Source of the DNA: JANNPJ01 sp965200525
GTDB lineage: Bacteria; Actinomycetota; Actinomycetes; Actinomycetales; Kineosporiaceae
Direction of reading: 5' to 3'
NCBI GenBank assembly: GCA_965200525.1
Contig: OZ241368.1
Span: forward strand, 1,860,001-1,924,000
DNA: 64,000 nt
Shown in pieces: positions 50,369-58,118 of the stretch. A program made the translations under genes and the position numbers. Numbering within the stretch: the first letter of the stretch is position 1; each line of letters starts with the position of its first letter. Below the pieces are notes generated by a model, which worked only from the letters and a program-made list of their open reading frames with translations, was not told the DNA's origin and ran no database searches.

Positions 50369-50458
50369 GCGCTCCCACGGTCGAACCCGAGAGCCAGCTT
50401 AGGTTAAGGACGGAATCCTTGGCCCGGGTGAATTTCCGGCGACAGCCGGGCGTCGCCC

Positions 50459-51733
50459 TCAGGAACTCTGCGTCACCGGGTGCGGTTGATCCACCGCCGC
50501 CCGCCGCATCCGCTTCTTCAACCGCTGACGAGCCCGGACCAGGGCACTGCCGGCCGGGGTCAGGCGCATCCGGTCGCGCCGGCGGCGGCGGGCCGAACGG
50601 CCCCGGTCCAGCCCTTCGGCCAGGGGTGGCAGGCTTCCGGCCCGGGCCCGGAGCACCAGTTCGTCCAGCAGCCCGATCCAGGTGTTGTCGGTCACCGGAT
50701 GGAAGTAGTTGTCGGCCCGCCACCACTTCTCCGGATGCCGGAAATCGGCTGCTCGCAAGGCATTCAGACCAGCGAGGGCACTGCTGCCCACGAACACCGT
50801 GTTGATCAGGCTCTCGCTGACCCCAAACTCGTCGATCAGCAGTACCGGAATGTCCAGAGCCATGGCCTCCAGGACGGCGGTCGAGCTCACGGTGACCAGG
50901 GCCACGGCGTCCAGCAGTTGCTCGGCCATCGACCCGGCCACGAATTCGAGCGCGTCCGGCGCATGCACCTGACCGGCGGTCACCAGGTCCTGCCAGAGAT
51001 CGGCGTAATGGTGGGCCTCGTGGTGGGTGTGGAACTCACCCGGCACGCCCCGGGTCTTGACCACCACCTTCAGATCGGGCCGGTTGGCCGCCAGCTTGTC
51101 CAGGGCCAGCAGGATGGAGATCCGCTCGCGCCGCAGCTTGGGCACCTTGCCCTGGGTGGCGAACAGCACCCGGTTGCCCGGTACCCCGGCCGCCTCCTGG
51201 TGCTCCTCGACCTCGGCCAGCTCCTCGGCGATCCGGGCCGGGGCCAGGAACGGGATGGTGGCCAGCCCGACCTGGCCCGACTTGCCCATCAGCACCCGGA
51301 CCCGGTTGTACTCCTCGACCTCGCGGTGGCTGTGGACCACGAAAAGATCGATGGCACCCCGATATCCCCAGGCCCGGCGACGGGCCGGCAGGGCGATGCC
51401 CGGGATGCCGGCCAGCAGCACCGGGCGGTGCCGGGCCCGGCTGAGGGCCTCCTGGTAGGCGTGCGCGCTGGGGCCGGTGCAGGCCAGCAGGACGGCGTCC
51501 GGACGGTCTCGTTCCACCCGCCGGAGCAACTGCCCCGGGGACAGCACCTCCGGATCGTGATCGGCGAAGGCCGTTCCGGCCAGGGCCGCGATCCGCTGGG
51601 ACGGCGACGGGCGCACCGGCGAGCAGGCGACGACGATCTCGACCCGGGTACCGGGCGGCAGTTGAGCGAGCAGACTCACGGCCCACTTCAGGTAGGAGTC
51701 GGACTCCGCGACAGCGATCACATGATGCGACAC
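50459..51733 (-). CDS. Putative glycosyltransferase (DUF6716-like) of the nonulosonic acid cluster
   Basis: A 424-residue protein without membrane helices. Recognisable parts are an N-terminal Rossmann-like AVAESDSYLKWAVSLLAQL, a central LFATQGKVPKLRRERISILL and VVVKTRGVPGEFHTHHEAHH, and a C-terminal TVSSTAVLEAMALDIPVLLI. The last resembles the acceptor of CDP-glycerol and Kdo-type GT-B glycosyltransferases. From memory it fits the family DUF6716, often next to NeuB/NeuA in actinomycetes. A highly basic tail (RRRRRDRM, RQRLKKRMRR) may bind membrane. The GTG at 51733 lies about 7 bases after TACACT, suggesting a leaderless message. Confidence 0.75.
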   Translation of the reverse strand: MSHHVIAVAESDSYLKWAVSLLAQLPPGTRVEIVVACSPVRPSPSQRIAALAGTAFADHDPEVLSPGQLLRRVERDRPDAVLLACTGPSAHAYQEALSRARHRPVLLAGIPGIALPARRRAWGYRGAIDLFVVHSHREVEEYNRVRVLMGKSGQVGLATIPFLAPARIAEELAEVEEHQEAAGVPGNRVLFATQGKVPKLRRERISILLALDKLAANRPDLKVVVKTRGVPGEFHTHHEAHHYADLWQDLVTAGQVHAPDALEFVAGSMAEQLLDAVALVTVSSTAVLEAMALDIPVLLIDEFGVSESLINTVFVGSSALAGLNALRAADFRHPEKWWRADNYFHPVTDNTWIGLLDELVLRARAGSLPPLAEGLDRGRSARRRRRDRMRLTPAGSALVRARQRLKKRMRRAAVDQPHPVTQSS

Positions 51734-51739
51734 CAGCGG

Positions 51740-51773
51740 AGTGTAAGGTCTTTCGGCGCCGGGAGGTATACCT
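51740..51773 (+). promoter_or_regulatory. Divergent promoter with AGGTATACCT palindrome
   Basis: A perfect 10-base palindrome AGGTATACCT (51764-51773) includes a TATACC -10-like box for the methyltransferase. TACACT on the other strand (51745-51740) is a -10-like box 6 bases from the glycosyltransferase GTG. Both genes of the divergent pair could be controlled here. No -35 consensus is evident. Confidence 0.45.
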
Positions 51774-51821
51774 GGCCCCGGATCGAGACCATGCGAGCAC
51801 CGACGACAGGAGTCACCCACG

Positions 51822-52505
51822 ATGCTCTCGGAGCAACTGCGACGTCTTCGCGGTGGAGGCAGTTCTTCTGCGCCACAGGCTGTTTCGATCAAGCCCGCGC
51901 CCGATCCGGCGATCGCCGCTCGGGCCCGCCTGGAGACCTACTACCAGAACTTCCCGGAGCGGACCCGGCGCATCGGCGAGCACATCAAGACAATGTTGGG
52001 TAACTCCGGGGTTACCGGCGGGCGAATTCTTGAGATCGGCGGGCGCGCAAACCCTTACCGGGAATGGTTTCCCGGCTTCGAGTACGTCTGCCTCGACCTC
52101 GAGGAGACCGGCCCGGGCGTGATCCGCGGCGACATCACGAACTGCCCGGAACTCGAGTCCGGCAGCTTCGACGCGGTGATCAGCGTCGACGTCTTCGAGC
52201 ACATCCGGGAGCCCTGGCTCGCGGCCCCGGAGATCGTCCGGCTGCTGCGGCCGGGCGGCTTCACGTATCACTCGACCTTGTTCAGCTGGCGCTACCACCC
52301 GTGCCCGGTGGACTACTGGCGCTACACCCCGGCCGCGCTCACCTTCCTGTTCAAGGACCTGCGGGTGATGCGGTCCGAGTTCGACACCGTCGAGCGCCGG
52401 CGCAACCTGATCGGCAAGGGCCGCAGCCGGATCGAGCCGGACGCGTTCGGCGGCTGGCGGGAGAACTGGCGGGTGTTCTACGCCGGAGTCAAGAACGAGG
52501 CCTGA
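51822..52505 (+). CDS. SAM-dependent methyltransferase, cell-surface cluster
   Basis: A 227-residue class I methyltransferase. SAM-binding motifs are ILEIGGRANPY, VCLDLEETG, VISVDVFEHIREP and IVRLLRPGGF. The usual GxGxG is GGRAN, a variant often seen in methyltransferases of polysaccharide clusters. GGAG precedes the ATG. It is divergent from the putative nonulosonic acid glycosyltransferase, with 88 bases between starts and a shared palindrome. A role in methylating the surface glycan, for example capping its end, is plausible but inferred from position only. Confidence 0.82.
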   Translation: MLSEQLRRLRGGGSSSAPQAVSIKPAPDPAIAARARLETYYQNFPERTRRIGEHIKTMLGNSGVTGGRILEIGGRANPYREWFPGFEYVCLDLEETGPGVIRGDITNCPELESGSFDAVISVDVFEHIREPWLAAPEIVRLLRPGGFTYHSTLFSWRYHPCPVDYWRYTPAALTFLFKDLRVMRSEFDTVERRRNLIGKGRSRIEPDAFGGWRENWRVFYAGVKNEA

Positions 52506-52563
52506 CCCGGCCGACCGCGCCCTTGCTCCGACTTTGCTCCACTTGTCTACCCCCGCAGGTCGA

Positions 52564-52577
52564 CTGAATCGATTCAG
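52564..52577 (+). promoter_or_regulatory. 14-base perfect palindrome before the DesK-type kinase
   Basis: CTGAATCGATTCAG is self-complementary and lies 40 bases before the histidine kinase start. NarL-type response regulators bind short inverted repeats, so this is a candidate autoregulatory site of the adjacent two-component pair. It has no loop and is not a terminator. Confidence 0.5.
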
Positions 52578-52616
52578 ACCGGTTCTGCAGGTGGCCGGCG
52601 GGAGCAAGGTCGGTGT

Positions 52617-53849
52617 ATGGCTGAATCATCCCGTGGGCTGACCCGGCCCGGCGGGCCCGCGGCCTACAGTCGTTGGGTGCTGGACCGGCCGTCGAGATTC
52701 GAAGCGACCTACACCTGGGTGCGGGAACACCCGTTCCAGAGCGATGCCCTGCTGACGTCCGGCCTGGTCGCCGTGCTGGTGCTGCTCCCCCAGGTGACGG
52801 CCAACCTCGACGGCGGCAAGTTTCTGCTGAACCTGGGCCTGGTCGCCCCGCTGGCCTGGCGCCGGGCCCGGCCGGTCGCCTCGGCCTGCGTCATCGCCGC
52901 CTGCGCCCTGGTGCAACTGGCGGCCGGGTCCGACCCGCAGCTGGCCGACGCTGGCGTCCTGTTCGCCCTGTATGCCCTGGCCGCCTACGCGCCGAGCTGG
53001 GCCGGCCGGACCGGCCTGCTTCTCTGCTTCGGCGGCACCCTGGTCGAGGCCCTGCGGTACTCGCACGCCACCGTGCAGTACGCGCCGCTGGTGTTCGGCT
53101 TCGTGGGCATGCTGGTGATGTCGACCTGGGCCCTGGGCACGATGCGCCGGCTGCGGTGGCGGGAGGAGGAGCGGTTGATCGAGCGGGCCCGGCTCCTGGA
53201 GCGCGAGCGTGACCAGGAGGGCCGGCTGGCCGCCACCGCCGAGCGGGCCCGGATCGCCCGGGAGATGCACGACGTCGTGGCTCACTCGCTGTCGGTCACC
53301 ATTTCCCAGGCCGACGGTGGCCGGTACGCCGCCCGGACCGACCCGCAGGCGGCGATCGCGGCGCTGGAGACGATCTCCGAGACCGGCCGCCAGGCGCTGG
53401 CCGACATGCGCGTGCTGCTGGGCGTGCTGCGCCAGGACGAGGACCGCCAGATGGCCCCCCAGCCGGACACGGACACCATCCCGGACCTGGTCGAACAGGT
53501 CCGCCGCGGCGGCCTGGAGATCAACCTCGAGATCGCCGGCCGGGCCCGCAAGCTGCCCCCCGGGCCGGCCCTGGCCGCCTACCGGATCGTCCAGGAGTCG
53601 CTGACCAACGTGCTCAAGCACGCCGGGCCGACCGGCCGGGCCTGGGTCCGGCTGAACTGGCTCGCCGACGCGCTCGACCTCCAGGTGGTGGACGACGGTC
53701 GCGGCGCCGGTGCCCCCCCGGCCACCGCGGGCGGCCAGGGCCTGATCGGGATGCGGGAGCGGGCCACCCTGCACGGCGGCACCCTGACCGCCGGACCTCG
53801 ACCCGGTGGCGGCTTCGGCGTCCACGCGATCCTGCCCTACGGAAGGTGA
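52617..53849 (+). CDS. Sensor histidine kinase (DesK/NarX-type)
   Basis: A 410-residue membrane sensor. It has about four or five membrane helices (residues 40-165), a coiled coil rich in Arg/Glu (170-205), the HisKA_3 domain with His218 in IAREMHDVVAHSL, and a HATPase_c (about 310-408) ending GGFGVHAILP. The external sensing region is nearly absent, so it probably detects a membrane-borne signal. The ATG at 52617 is the best start. The response regulator gene follows 4 bases after its stop. The pair probably controls the adjacent ABC exporter. Confidence 0.93.
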   Translation: MAESSRGLTRPGGPAAYSRWVLDRPSRFEATYTWVREHPFQSDALLTSGLVAVLVLLPQVTANLDGGKFLLNLGLVAPLAWRRARPVASACVIAACALVQLAAGSDPQLADAGVLFALYALAAYAPSWAGRTGLLLCFGGTLVEALRYSHATVQYAPLVFGFVGMLVMSTWALGTMRRLRWREEERLIERARLLERERDQEGRLAATAERARIAREMHDVVAHSLSVTISQADGGRYAARTDPQAAIAALETISETGRQALADMRVLLGVLRQDEDRQMAPQPDTDTIPDLVEQVRRGGLEINLEIAGRARKLPPGPALAAYRIVQESLTNVLKHAGPTGRAWVRLNWLADALDLQVVDDGRGAGAPPATAGGQGLIGMRERATLHGGTLTAGPRPGGGFGVHAILPYGR

Positions 53850-53853
53850 GAAC

Positions 53854-54585
53854 GTGATTCGTGTCGCCCTGGTCGACGACCAGCAACTGGTCCGGGCCGG
53901 TTTCCGGATGGTCATCGACTCCCAGCCCGACCTGCGGGTGGTGGCCGAGGCCGCCGACGGCGAGCAGGCCGTCCGGGTGATCGGCGAGGTGGAGGTCGAC
54001 GTCGTCCTGATGGACGTCCGGATGCCTCGGATGGACGGGATCGAGGCGACCCGGCAGATCACCGCGCTGCCGTCATCCCCGCGGGTGGTGGTGCTGACCA
54101 CCTTCGACCTGGACGAGTACGTGCTGGCCGCGATCGGGGCCGGGGCCAGCGGCTTCCTGCTCAAGGACGCCGAGCCCGAGGAGATGCTGGCCGCGGTCCG
54201 GACCGTGCACGCCGGCGACGCCGTGATCGGGGCCAGCTCGACCCGGCAGCTGTTGCGGCACATCAGCCCGCTGCTGGGTGCGGACGGGACGGGTGACCTC
54301 GGGTCGCCGGCCGGCCCGGGCAGCGACCTCCGGCGGGAGGCGTCCGGCGGGCCGGCCCTACCGGCCCGGCCCTCGCCGTCCGTGCTCGACGAATTGACGC
54401 CGCGCGAGCACGAGGTGTTCGTCCTGATGGCCACCGGGCTCAGCAATGCCGAGATCGCCGCCCATTTCGTGGTCTCGGAGGCCACGGTGAAGACCCACGT
54501 GGGCCGGGTGCTGACCAAGACCGGGGCCCGGGACCGGGTCCAGGTGGTGGTGCTCGGCTACCAGCTCGGCATCGTCCAGCCCTGA
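53854..54585 (+). CDS. NarL/FixJ-family response regulator
   Basis: A 243-residue DNA-binding response regulator. The receiver has Asp54 in VVLMDVRMPRMDG, with Asp8/Asp9 and the Lys in FLLKDAEPEE. The C-terminal LuxR-type HTH (about 180-240) includes LTPREHEVFVLMATGLSNAEI and VSEATVKTHVGRVL. The linker between them (about 140-178) is longer than usual, rich in Gly/Pro/Arg. GGAAGG precedes the GTG at 53854. Partner of the preceding DesK-type kinase; likely targets are its own promoter and the ABC exporter 138 bases downstream. Confidence 0.95.
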   Translation: MIRVALVDDQQLVRAGFRMVIDSQPDLRVVAEAADGEQAVRVIGEVEVDVVLMDVRMPRMDGIEATRQITALPSSPRVVVLTTFDLDEYVLAAIGAGASGFLLKDAEPEEMLAAVRTVHAGDAVIGASSTRQLLRHISPLLGADGTGDLGSPAGPGSDLRREASGGPALPARPSPSVLDELTPREHEVFVLMATGLSNAEIAAHFVVSEATVKTHVGRVLTKTGARDRVQVVVLGYQLGIVQP

Positions 54586-54682
54586 CCCTCACCGGCTCAC
54601 CGGCGACCCGGTGTCATCCCCTGGTCTGACGCCGCGGATCATCCCGTCGCGCGATGCGCCCGGGCACTGCTCCGCCCTAGCG

Positions 54683-54708
54683 TCAGCAACGTCGAGAAAC
54701 GTTGTGAC
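54683..54708 (+). promoter_or_regulatory. Inverted repeat upstream of the ABC exporter genes
   Basis: CAACGT (54687-54692) and ACGTTG (54699-54704) form a perfect inverted repeat with a 6-base spacer; the outer GTCA/TGAC bases extend it imperfectly. It sits 15-36 bases before the GTG of the ATPase gene. It is a good candidate site for the adjacent NarL-type regulator. Confidence 0.5.
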
Positions 54709-54722
54709 CAGGAGGAAATGCC

Positions 54723-55472
54723 GTGAGCACAATTGCCGCCCCCGCTCAGCTGACCGCGATCCGGTCGGTCGGGCTGCGCAAGGTCTACGGCCGGGGAGAA
54801 GCCGCCGTCACGGCGTTGCGCGACGTCGACGTCAGCTTCGAGCAGGGCGCGTTCACCGCGATCATGGGCCCGTCCGGTTCGGGCAAGTCGACCCTGATGC
54901 ACTGCCTGGCCGGCCTGGACGCCGCCACCGCGGGCTCGGTCTGGCTCGGCGAAACCGAGCTGACCGGCCTGAACGACGCCCAGCTGACCCGCCTGCGCCG
55001 CGACCGGATCGGTTTCGTCTTCCAGTCGTTCAACCTGCTGCCGGTCCTGGACGCGCGGGCCAACGTGCTGCTGCCGATGAAACTGGCCGGCCGGAAACCG
55101 GATCAGGCCTGGTTCCACGACGTGATCGGCCGGCTCGGACTGGCCGACCGGCTCGGGCACCGCCCCTCGGAGCTCTCCGGCGGCCAGCAGCAGCGGGTCG
55201 CGATCGCCCGGGCCCTGCTGCCCCGCCCCGACGTGGTGTTCGCCGACGAGCCCACCGGGAACCTCGATTCCCGCAGCGGCGCGGAGGTTCTCAGCCTGCT
55301 GCGCAGCAGTGTGCGGGAGACCGGGCAGACCGTGGTGATGGTCACCCACGACCCGGTGGCCGCCTGCTACGCCGACCGGGTGGTGCTGCTGGCCGACGGC
55401 CTGGTGGCCGGCGAGATCGTTGCTCCGACCACCGATTCCGTGCTCAACGCGCTGCGCCACCTGGGGGCCTGA
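54723..55472 (+). CDS. ABC transporter ATP-binding protein (MacB/LolD-type)
   Basis: A 249-residue ATPase. Walker A is GPSGSGKST, Q-loop FQSFNLLP, signature LSGGQQQRVAIARAL, Walker B VVFADEPTGNLDSR and switch His in VTHDP. The overall pattern (long signature, FQSFNLLP) is that of the MacB/LolD/FtsE group that works with FtsX-type permeases. The GTG at 54723 has GGAGG 8 bases upstream. It lies 3 bases before the permease gene. It drives mechanotransmission-type export or extraction from the membrane; peptide or antibiotic resistance is typical when next to a two-component pair. Confidence 0.95.
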   Translation: MSTIAAPAQLTAIRSVGLRKVYGRGEAAVTALRDVDVSFEQGAFTAIMGPSGSGKSTLMHCLAGLDAATAGSVWLGETELTGLNDAQLTRLRRDRIGFVFQSFNLLPVLDARANVLLPMKLAGRKPDQAWFHDVIGRLGLADRLGHRPSELSGGQQQRVAIARALLPRPDVVFADEPTGNLDSRSGAEVLSLLRSSVRETGQTVVMVTHDPVAACYADRVVLLADGLVAGEIVAPTTDSVLNALRHLGA

Positions 55473-55475
55473 GCC

Positions 55476-57998
55476 GTGTTCGCCCTGAGCCTGGCCCAAC
55501 TGCGGGCCCACACCGGCCGGCTGCTGGCCACCGGCCTGGCCATCATCATCGCGGTCGGCTTCGTCGTCGCCACCCTGGTGCTCAACCAGACCTCGAAAAC
55601 CACCGTACTGGGGGCGGTCGCGGCCCAGTACCGGACCACGGACGCGGTCATCACGCCGGACCCGGACGCAGTCAACTTCACCCCGCTCGGCTCCCGCAAG
55701 GGGCTCGCCGACGAGGTGGCCCGGATGCCCGGGGTCCGGGCCGTGGCCGCCGATCTCAGCACCTACACCCAGGCCCGGCTGCCGGACAGCACCGGCTACC
55801 GGTCGGCCCGGCTGACCGCTGTCGCCCCGGACCGGGTGCTGCAGTGGCAGCGGCTGACCGCCGGCCGGTTGCCGGCCGCGACCGGCGAGATCGCCGTCGG
55901 GGCGCGCAAAGGCCTGCGGCTGGGTACGTCGGTCACCCTGCTGGTGCATCCGGCCGGCTCGGCCGACGACGCCGATCCGGTCACCCGGACCGCGGTCGTG
56001 GTCGGGCTGGTCGATCTCAAGGGGGCCACTGGCGACGCCGGGCCGGGCTCGGTCCAGTTGTTCGCCACCCAGGGCCAGGCCCGGGCCTGGGGCGCCGACG
56101 ACCCGGAGGCGATCCGGGTGGCCGGGACCTCCGGGACCGATCCGAAGGCCCTGGTGGCGCGGGTGCAGACCATCCTCGATCGAGCCGGCCGGCTCGATCT
56201 CGTCGTCCGCACCGGGGAGCAGCAGGCCGAGCAGACCGCCTCCGACTACACTCGGGACGCCGCCGGCCTGACCCAGATCCTGCTCGTCTTCGGCACCGTG
56301 GCCGTGCTGGTCTGCGCCCTCGTGATCGCCAACACGTTCACCGTGCTGCTGGCCCAGCGCACCCGCGAGCTGGCCCTGCTGCGGTGTGTCGGGGCGGCCG
56401 GCGGCCAGCTGCGCCGAGGCGTGCTGATCGAGTCGCTGATCATCGGCGCGGTCGCCTCGCTGGCCGGTGTGGCCGCCGGAATCGGCCTGGCCGGGGCCAT
56501 CTCGGCGATCAGCAGCCGGTTCGACTCGCCGATCCCGCTGTCCGGGGTGTCGGTGCCGCTCTCGGCGGTGGCGATCGGGATGGCGATCGGGATCGTGGTC
56601 ACCGTGGTGGCCGCCTTCGTCCCGGCCCGGCGAGCCACCCGGGTACCGCCGTTGGCCGCGCTGCGCCCGATGGACCCGGCACCGGCCCGCAGCCGGGCCG
56701 GCCTACTGCGCCGCGGCGCCGGTATCGCCCTCCTGGTGCCGAGTGTCGCCGTCCTGCTGAAGGGTTCGCTCACCGGCAAGGGGTCGCTCGAGATCGGCCT
56801 GGCCGGGGGCGTGTTCAGCTTCCTCGCGGTGATCCTGCTGGCTCAATGGCTGGTGCCACCGGCGGTGGCCCTGGCCGGCCGGCTGGCCGGACCGGTGGGC
56901 GGCATCCCGGGCCGGCTGGCCGCCTCGAACGCGCTGCGCAACCCGCAACGGACGGCCACCACCGCGACGGCGCTGATCATCGGGGTCACGCTGACCGCGA
57001 CGATGGTGGTCGGCGCGGCCACCACCCGGGCCACCGCGACCTCCGGGCTGAACAACAAGTTTCCGACCGACATTCTGGTCCAGAACTCGTCCGACCATCC
57101 GCTGCCGGCCGGGATCGAGCCCGCGGTGGCCGCGGTGCCGAACGTGAGCCACGCCCTGGCCCTGCCGAGCGCGCTGATCAAGGGCCCCGGCGAGGACGTC
57201 GTCACCCTGGGGGTGGATCCGGCCCGGGCGCCCGCGGTGGTGCGCTCATCCGGCGACGACGTGCCGGCCGCCGGAACGGTGAACGTGAGCGAGAACGTGG
57301 CCCGGTCGTGGGGGGACGAGGGCACCTGGGTGAAGTTGAGCAACGGCTCGCACCGGCTGAACCTGATGGTCCACGTCGTCTCCAGTGACACCCCGGCCGC
57401 GATGACCACGGCCGACCTGGCCCGGCTGGCTCCCGGCGCCGGCATCGGGGCGGTCTGGATCCGGCTCGCCGACACCGCCGACGCCGACACCCGGGGTGCG
57501 GCCCTCGACGCCGTCACCACCGCGGTCACCGACCTGGCCCCGAGCAGCTACACCGAGGGCGCGTTCGAGCAACGGGACAGCTTCGACCGGGTGGTCACCA
57601 CGCTGCTGCTGATCGTCACCGGGTTGCTGGCCATCGCCGTGATCATCGCGGTGATCGGGGTCGGCAACACGATGGCCCTGTCGGTGCTGGAACGCCGCCA
57701 GGAGTCCGGCCTGCTGCGAGCCCTGGGTCTGACCCGGGGCCAGCTGCGCTGGATGCTGCTCTGGGAGGCGCTGCTGATCGCCGGCGTGGCCTCGCTGCTC
57801 GGGACCGCCCTCGGCATCGGCTACGGCCTGCTCGGCACGTCGGCGGCGCTGCGCGGAGCGACCACGCTGCGGATCTCCCTGCCCTGGGGGCAGCTCCTGC
57901 TGATCGTAGTCGTGGCCACCGCGGCCGGGGCGGTGGCCTCGGTGCTGCCCTCCCGCCGGGCGGCCCGGACCTCGCCGGTGGCCGCCATCGCGGCCTGA
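55476..57998 (+). CDS. FtsX/MacB-type ABC permease, long form
   Basis: An 840-residue membrane protein with two FtsX-type domains. One membrane helix lies near the N-terminus (15-40), then an extracytoplasmic domain (45-260), three helices (about 265-400), a further helix pair with a second external domain (about 420-690), and three helices at the end (about 700-835). This duplicated layout is the BceB-like or actinomycete MacB permease type. The GTG at 55476 is 3 bases after the ATPase stop. A strong hairpin follows. With the ATPase and the two-component pair it forms a Bce-like detection and resistance module, substrate unknown. Confidence 0.93.
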   Translation: MFALSLAQLRAHTGRLLATGLAIIIAVGFVVATLVLNQTSKTTVLGAVAAQYRTTDAVITPDPDAVNFTPLGSRKGLADEVARMPGVRAVAADLSTYTQARLPDSTGYRSARLTAVAPDRVLQWQRLTAGRLPAATGEIAVGARKGLRLGTSVTLLVHPAGSADDADPVTRTAVVVGLVDLKGATGDAGPGSVQLFATQGQARAWGADDPEAIRVAGTSGTDPKALVARVQTILDRAGRLDLVVRTGEQQAEQTASDYTRDAAGLTQILLVFGTVAVLVCALVIANTFTVLLAQRTRELALLRCVGAAGGQLRRGVLIESLIIGAVASLAGVAAGIGLAGAISAISSRFDSPIPLSGVSVPLSAVAIGMAIGIVVTVVAAFVPARRATRVPPLAALRPMDPAPARSRAGLLRRGAGIALLVPSVAVLLKGSLTGKGSLEIGLAGGVFSFLAVILLAQWLVPPAVALAGRLAGPVGGIPGRLAASNALRNPQRTATTATALIIGVTLTATMVVGAATTRATATSGLNNKFPTDILVQNSSDHPLPAGIEPAVAAVPNVSHALALPSALIKGPGEDVVTLGVDPARAPAVVRSSGDDVPAAGTVNVSENVARSWGDEGTWVKLSNGSHRLNLMVHVVSSDTPAAMTTADLARLAPGAGIGAVWIRLADTADADTRGAALDAVTTAVTDLAPSSYTEGAFEQRDSFDRVVTTLLLIVTGLLAIAVIIAVIGVGNTMALSVLERRQESGLLRALGLTRGQLRWMLLWEALLIAGVASLLGTALGIGYGLLGTSAALRGATTLRISLPWGQLLLIVVVATAAGAVASVLPSRRAARTSPVAAIAA

Positions 57999-58054
57999 CC
58001 CTCCGGGCCTGATCCCGACCTGATCAGGGCGAGCCCGGAAGCATCCCCAGAACT

Positions 58055-58093
58055 GGTGACGGCGACCCTTCGGAGGGGAGGGTCGCCGTCACC
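58055..58093 (+). terminator. Strong 15-bp hairpin after the ABC exporter
   Basis: GGTGACGGCGACCCT (58055-58069) pairs perfectly with AGGGTCGCCGTCACC (58079-58093); the loop is 9 bases. No T-run follows. It ends 26 bases before the start of the next gene, and is the best terminator candidate in the window. Confidence 0.8.
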
Positions 58094-58118
58094 CGGTCGC
58101 GGTCTAGGGTCGCGATCG

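Noticed and set aside
54611..57388. 925-codon plus-strand frame overlapping the ABC genes
   Set aside because: Out of frame with the ATPase and permease and very Arg/Gly/Pro-rich; both real genes have full family motifs and ribosome sites.
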